NCBI GenBank assembly: GCA_011763485.2
Contig: JAANSK020262160.1
Location: forward strand, 1 to 22,006
Reading direction: 5' to 3'
DNA: 22,006 bases
Origin: Isoetes engelmannii
Taxonomy: Eukaryota; Streptophyta; Lycopodiopsida; Isoetales; Isoetaceae
The position numbers and the translations under genes were made by a program. The notes under the pieces are model-generated. The model saw only the letters and a program-made list of their open reading frames with translations. It ran no database searches and had not been told where the DNA came from. Position 1 is the first letter of the stretch. Each line of letters begins with the position of its first letter. Shown in pieces: positions 17,143-22,006 of the stretch.

Positions 17143-19431
17143 ATGCCTTTATTAGGTTCAATAATTATGGAAGAAGGTGGAGAAGAGTCGCATTCAAGGA
17201 AGAAACGGTCGGGGCCTTCTCCTTCGGATTGGTGGAACGAAGTGAATGTATTGGGGAAGGGGAAATTAGGGTCTTTCAAGCAATGGGCATGTAAGTATTG
17301 CTCTACTAGTAGAACCTATGATGTTGATAGACCTCGTACTCATTTGACTAGGGAGTCCGGGCATCAAATTGTACTTTGTATGGGGATATCGGATGAAAAG
17401 AGGCAACAACTAAAAAATTTTGCAAAGCAATTAGATGCAATGTCTAATGCAAGGCAGTATAGGAAGGAAGCGGCCATAGCAGCAGCTAACATTGGCATTG
17501 GTCCCGAGGAGCATGGAGATTATGGTATCCCGCCACCCATGGATGATTGTGATGGTGCTCAGACTGGTGGTGTCCGTTCTTTTTTCCCACCAAAGCCGAA
17601 GAAACAACAAGACATCAAGAAAATTTTAGATCCCATGAAGAAGGAAGAGGTGGATCGAGCTATCTCCAGGTGGTTTTACCTTGATCATATTGCATTTAAT
17701 GTACATTCACCTTTCTTCAAGGTCATGATAAACAAGGTAGCAAGTTGCGGGCCCAACTATGAGCCTCCAACATTTGATGAGCTTCGCACAAAGAATTTAG
17801 TTTGAGAGAAGGAAGGTTTGGAAGGTCTTCTTGGGGACATCCGCTTGGAATGGAAGAAATGGGGAGTCTCTTTGATCTTCGATGGTTGGATGGATAGGAG
17901 AGGGCGGCATATTCATGGTGCGATGGCCTATTGTAGAGGTAAGGCATACTTTCTAATGTCTCATGATCTTGGAAAAGAAGGAAAGAGTGGAACAAATCTT
18001 CTAAGAGTGTGGAAGGAGAGCATTGACTTTGTTGGTCCTGAAAATGTGGTCCAAATTGTGGTTGATGGTGAGAATACAAATAGAAATACGGGAAGTAACA
18101 TTGAAAAAGAGTATCCACATATTTTCTTCACACCTTGTATGGTTCATTGCTTAAATAATTTGTTGAAGGATATTGGTAGTATTGCTGAGAATGCAAATGT
18201 GATTAGTCAAGGGAAATCTATTGTCACATTTGTTAATGGCCGCTCTCTATTACAAACTATTTTTCAGAAGCTAACTAGTGAGAATCACAACGGCAAGGTG
18301 TTACTAAAGTATTCTGAGACAAGGTTTGGCTACAACTTCATCATGCTTGAAAGAATGCAAGAATTGTGATGGTCATTGAAGGTCTTGTTTGTTTGTGGTG
18401 ATTATCAAGGCTCCAAATTTGCAACTACTCAAGCAGGTATATGTTTTTACAATATTGTTATGGATGATGAGTTTTGGAAACAGGTGGCACATCTTTTGGA
18501 AGTTGTTGAGCCAATTGTATTGATGATGAGGCTTGTTGATGGCAATGCTCCATGCATTGGGAAAGTATACAAGGGTATGGCTAAGATGGTGGAGCATATT
18601 GGCAAGATTGAAAAGGATGGCATGTTATTCAAAGGAATCAAAGATCTTTGCGCATGAAGATGAAACAAATATCATTCGCGCCTTCAATCAATAGCATATG
18701 TATTAGATCCAGAATTTCAAATGGGGTCTCAAGGAACCGATAGATATATGGGGCGTGATTGGGACATGGTTCTTGAAAGAATGGTTTCTACACATGAAGA
18801 GAAAAGAGCAATTAGAGATCAACTCCATCACTTTCGCAATAAGAGGGGTTGATTTGGTACACATGATTCACAAGTTGACAAGTATCTTATTGGTTCTACT
18901 CTTTGGTGGGAGGATTATGGGTCCGAGACAAAAGAATTACAAAGGCTTGCTGTAAGAGTACTTAGCCAAGGGGCTAGTTCATCTCCCGTTGAGCGCCTTT
19001 TTAGTGTGTTTAAGCATGTGGCAAGTAAGAGAAAAGTTAGGTTGTTACCTTCGAGAACATCGGACCTTGTATTTGTAAGTGCTAATCTAAAACTCTTGCA
19101 AAGCCATAGGACTATTGAGAAAGAAGGTTACACTGGTTTTGCCAAAAAAGAAAGCATCCTAATTTATGAATTAGTAGAGCCCCTGAATGATGATGAAGAC
19201 ATGGAGGACGATGAAGAATTTGTTCAATTGGAGGATTATAAAAATGAAGGTGAGCCACTTTTGGATAATGGTGATGCATACTTAATCCCACCATATGAAG
19301 GAGAATTCGTCTTCCTCTATTTTAGCTTCGCACGGTGGCGATTATGGTGCACTTTGATCGGTTTGTTTTATTTGAATTCCGGCTTATATTATCATTTAGC
19401 GAGTATATTTGAATTTCACTCTTCAATTTGA
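17143..19431 (+). pseudogene. hAT transposase (BED, DUF659, dimerisation domain) with in-frame UGA stops
   Basis: A single frame runs for 763 codons without any frameshift. An N-terminal BED-type zinc finger has C50-x2-C53 and H67-x6-H74 (WACKYC, then THLTRESGH). The DUF659 catalytic region has FDGWMD with the first Asp near residue 247, a VVDGENTN segment, and CMVHCLNNLL giving the hAT C-x2-H pair. The C-terminus has WWEDYGSETKELQRLAVRVL, then SSSPVERLFSVF and SKRKVRLLPSR, the hAT dimerisation block. Five internal stops, all TGA, lie at 17803, 18367, 18655, 18661 and 18850. At 18661 the context (R-stop-NKYHSRLQ) suggests a former Trp codon. The start may be 17143 or the ATG at 17167 (MEEGGEES). 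Decay is by point changes only, as expected for a methylated, silenced transposon. The last roughly 40 codons may not be true coding sequence. Confidence 0.92.
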
Positions 19432-19650
19432 CTATATTTCACTATTCTCAGCGGTTGTAACCTTTTATTTTTCTCAATATATATGCATCTATATTTTTTT
19501 GAATTTTGCTATATTTTCCTTATTTATTTTTAAATTTAAATTATTTTAGAGATTATTCCCGTGTTATCCGTTCCCGTGTTCTGTTGCCGTTTCTGTGTTC
19601 TGAAATTTAGGGTCCCGTTGCATTTCCCATGGCAGTGTTTCGTAACTATG

Positions 19651-19658
19651 GAAAGAGT
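19651..19658. repeat. Right target site duplication of the hAT element (GAAAGAGT)
   Basis: Identical to 16252-16259 at the other end of the element. Confidence 0.95.
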
Positions 19659-19659
19659 A

Positions 19660-20220
19660 CCTTTTTGTATTTGAATGTATTCATTGGCCAATGGTGAGAA
19701 AGTGTGTATTGCAATGAGATGTATAAAATATACAAGATTACACAAGTCCTCCGTCCCGGATCATCTTCTCCGGTAAAGGGGGCATGCACGCATTGCCCCA
19801 TTCTACAGTGTCATATTGCCACCATAGTGTGCATGCCCAATTTCTCTAATGAAGCTTAAAACAGTTCGACAGTTGACAAGTGACAATGTACATCTATGTG
19901 GAGGAAATGATAAGTAGAGCAAAGGGGATTGACCAGAAATATGGTTACATGTCTTTGTAGAAAAAACAAGAGTTCTTCATAAACCTAATATATCAGAGTG
20001 ATGCAAGAGTGCTAAGAGGACCTACATTAATGCTTCCGTAACGAGTAACAACACTGTGCACCCGTTACTATTTTAGCTTAGTTTAGCATATGATCAAACA
20101 TTATTTCATTGAAGCTCATCTTTGGGTTTTGACTCCTTATGGTGCATAGGGCGCCGGCTTCACCGTCGCTAAATTCTTGTATATATATCACCTTCATATA
20201 AAAATATGTAGGTTGTTTTT
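19660..20220. other. Stretch without a recognised gene
   Basis: No frame of note or RNA gene is seen. A short imperfect inverted pair (gtaacgagtaac and cccgttac) lies near 20038-20067. Confidence 0.5.
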
Positions 20221-20221
20221 G

Positions 20222-20335
20222 TCTGATGTGGCATCAAGAAATGATGACATGGAGCTGGGAAGAAAATCCATGTCAGCATCTGATGTGGTATCAAAAAATG
20301 ATGACATGGAGCTGGGAAAAAAATCCACATCAGCA
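20222..20335. repeat. 57-bp tandem duplication with inverted ends
   Basis: Copy 1 is 20222-20278 and copy 2 is 20279-20335, with about five differences in 57 bases. The block opens with CTGATGTGG and closes with CCACATCAG, its reverse complement, so the pair as a whole has short terminal inverted repeats. Such TGATGTGG / CCACATCA ends are common in plant MITE-like sequences. No flanking target duplication was confirmed. Confidence 0.85.
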
Positions 20336-20339
20336 AGTT

Positions 20340-21925
20340 AGATTAGGATTGACGGCCATGATGTCTTTGGCTAATTAGGAGATAAGTCATGGCTTTCGAG
20401 GCCATAGCTACTGCCCCTGCTCCATGCTTCGATTTCGCTCTTTCTCTATTTTAAGCTTCAATTTTTTCATTGTCCCTGCTCTATGCCTGGATTTTACATC
20501 GTCTCAGGTATTCTAAGCCGTTCTGTTTCTCCCCAACATCTCGCTTTTGGTAGTCCTTTTCCGACAACGCATAGATGTGCATATGCAGGCCGACCTCTTT
20601 GAACCTAGATTTTTGGGGCTTTATCCCCAGTTTATAGCTACGGTAATTTTGTCATCAGATGGATTTCGTCCGGCAGCTCCTCAGACGGCGTTTCCAAGCC
20701 CCTAGGTTTCTTTCTTCCATGAATATATGGATCCGACTTCATCTTTAAGAGGTAAAAATTTACGTTTCTGTCATTCGCTGAGATTTTTTTGGATTGAAGA
20801 TTATTTTGATGCCCAGTCTTTTGGGCTACCCTAATCCGTTTTTTTTTTGCTTTCCTTCATTTATTTTCTTAATCAAGTCCTGATACTTGTTTTCGGTTTG
20901 CCTGGGTTGCAGTTTTGCGCTTTCCTTCTTTTCTTGGGAGATTTGACAAGTATGCGATTCAGCCTCCAAGTTCTATGCTTTCATATGATGCTTGCTGTGC
21001 TCTGTGTTTGAGTTAAGATATTTTCCTGGGTTACGACTTTGCAGGCTGAAGCAGTGTAGTAGTCATGGCTTCAGAGTAATATATAGCCACTGCACACAAT
21101 CTTGCCTAGCCAATTCAGTGTTTTAGAGACCACTCTTTCCTGCTGTGCAAGGTGAATCTCTGAAGCCATTTTCTGTGATGGTTAACGAGGTATTTCCTCC
21201 TTTAATGTATAGAAAAATCCGCTTGCACTGTAGGTTCACATGAATGCTCACATCATTCAGTTTTGCGATACCATGAAAAACTTCCGACCTGCATCATTTG
21301 AATAAGATTCAGTTGAATTTACAAACAGAGTTGGAGGTGCTTTGGGGATAAATTTCCGTCTCCATTGTAGCCATCATTGCCTATTTTACCCGATACAGGT
21401 AGAATATGCTTTAAGCAAGGCTGACCCTTCGACCAAAATAAAACGCTCACAGATATAACTTATCAAGACTGCTGAGAGATTTAGATCCAGAGGTAAAGTC
21501 ATTTAATTCACCGTTTGGAATGCTTTTGGTACCTCAATAGGGATATAACTTATCGACACAGATATAACTTATTGCAAAGATGAATACCACATGAAGAAAT
21601 AAAACTAAAATTAGAAATCTATCTGTATATTGTTAAACTACGAATTGTGCAATTTAACAAAAAGGCATAAGCATTATGCTATCCTGCATTAGCAGTATTT
21701 GAATTCTTATTCACTTCAAATGATTTTAACACCAAGGGAACCTAAACCAAAGAACCGCCGCGCTATATTTCTTGTACAACCTATAAGTTGGTAAAAAAGT
21801 TAATTGTGCTGCCACCATATGGTTTGATGTTTGCTGCACCGGGACTTCGGTCCTTCTGTTACTTGTTCAGTGGTTCTGTTTACGGACTACCCTGAGCGTC
21901 TTCCCTGAGCGCCGCCTTCCCTGAG
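20340..21925. other. Long stretch without a recognised gene
   Basis: No open frame of useful length occurs. The 20390-21070 part is T-rich, with several acceptor-like tracts (for example gggttgcag near 20910 and gactttgcag near 21045), as in a long leader or intron, but no exon could be assigned. Three copies of GATATAACTTAT lie at 21452-21463, 21542-21553 and 21561-21572. The motif CCCTGAGCG occurs three times at about 21890-21928. Confidence 0.45.
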
Positions 21926-21928
21926 CGC

Positions 21929-22006
21929 ATGGGCGCCTGGCGCTCGGGCCTGATGGATGCGTTTGTCTTCTGGCTTCAGCGGGTGGAGGTTCAGCGCATG
22001 CACAAG
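21929..22006 (+). CDS. Possible start of a reading frame running off the window
   Basis: An ATG at 21929 opens a frame (MGAWRSGLMDAFVFWLQRVE and on) that is still open at the window edge after 26 codons. Local GC content rises sharply from about 21890. There is no recognisable domain, and the length is too short to judge. It could equally be chance or repeat-derived. Confidence 0.2.
   Translation, partial: MGAWRSGLMDAFVFWLQRVEVQRMHK

Larger units (their letters stand above)
16260..19650 (+). mobile_element. Complete hAT DNA transposon, 3,391 bp
   Basis: The ends are inverted repeats: CATAGTTACGAATCACGGCC (16260-16279) at the left, and CATAGTTACGAAACACTGCC in reverse complement at the right (19631-19650), 18 of 20 bases identical. 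Both ends abut the same 8-bp GAAAGAGT. The element carries a transposase frame on the plus strand (17143-19431), a long 5' non-coding part of 883 bases and a 3' part of 219 bases. Subterminal regions at both ends are rich in AACACG/CGTGTT motifs, possible transposase-binding repeats. The perfect target duplication suggests a fairly recent insertion, yet the transposase contains internal stops, so this copy should be non-autonomous unless helped in trans. Confidence 0.95.

Noticed and set aside
17143-19431. UGA recoding (read-through or selenocysteine) in the transposase
   Set aside because: Stops lie in different contexts and one replaces a likely Trp. Ordinary decay by C-to-T change is simpler, and the host gene next door uses UGA as a normal stop.

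Overview
This window looks like nuclear DNA of a land plant. It is AT-rich, its genes are split by short introns with canonical GT-AG borders, and it encodes a plant-specific MYB-CC (GARP family) transcription factor. It also holds a plant-type hAT transposon, a plant-type LINE 3' end with a zf-RVT domain, tRNA-derived SINE heads and scraps of Ty1/copia and Ty3/gypsy elements. I cannot name the species. The HUH/Rep-like gene and the divergent MYB-CC residues would fit a non-flowering plant, but that is a weak inference.

Layout, left to right. 1-116: scrap of a copia gag gene (minus). 120-390: A/T homopolymers alternating with five copies of a palindrome with core GATATCGCTAGCGATATC. 603-2045: decayed gene with an HUH (Rep-like) endonuclease signature (plus). 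2170-3272: 5'-truncated LINE (minus), lying against the poly-A tail of an older retroelement (3288-3345). 3430-5450: no gene recognised. 5458-6375: small host gene for an organelle-targeted coiled-coil protein (minus). 6973-7247: long, nearly perfect hairpin followed by a second, wider inverted repeat. 8048-11520: intact MYB-CC gene (minus) with six coding exons all in phase, encoding 369 residues, and probably one 5' non-coding exon. 11635-12095: SINE-like head and a gypsy reverse-transcriptase scrap. 13277-13677: SINE-like array with two tRNA-like heads plus local duplications. 14431-15226: mosaic of interleaved tandem repeats. 16260-19650: complete hAT element with 20-bp terminal inverted repeats and a perfect 8-bp target duplication, carrying a transposase in one frame interrupted only by UGA codons. 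19660-22006: mostly featureless, with a 57-bp tandem duplication and a possible start of a reading frame at the right edge.

Only two host genes are well supported, and they share the minus strand. The MYB-CC gene is the solid functional unit. Its relatives (PHR1, PHL and UNE16-type proteins) bind DNA through the GARP/MYB repeat and dimerise through the coiled coil, and several act in the phosphate-starvation response. Its most unusual feature is a 63-bp tandem duplication that copies the first coding exon's 3' splice site and start codon. Most of the rest is transposon-derived. No operon-like or cooperative system is evident, and I do not claim a new one.
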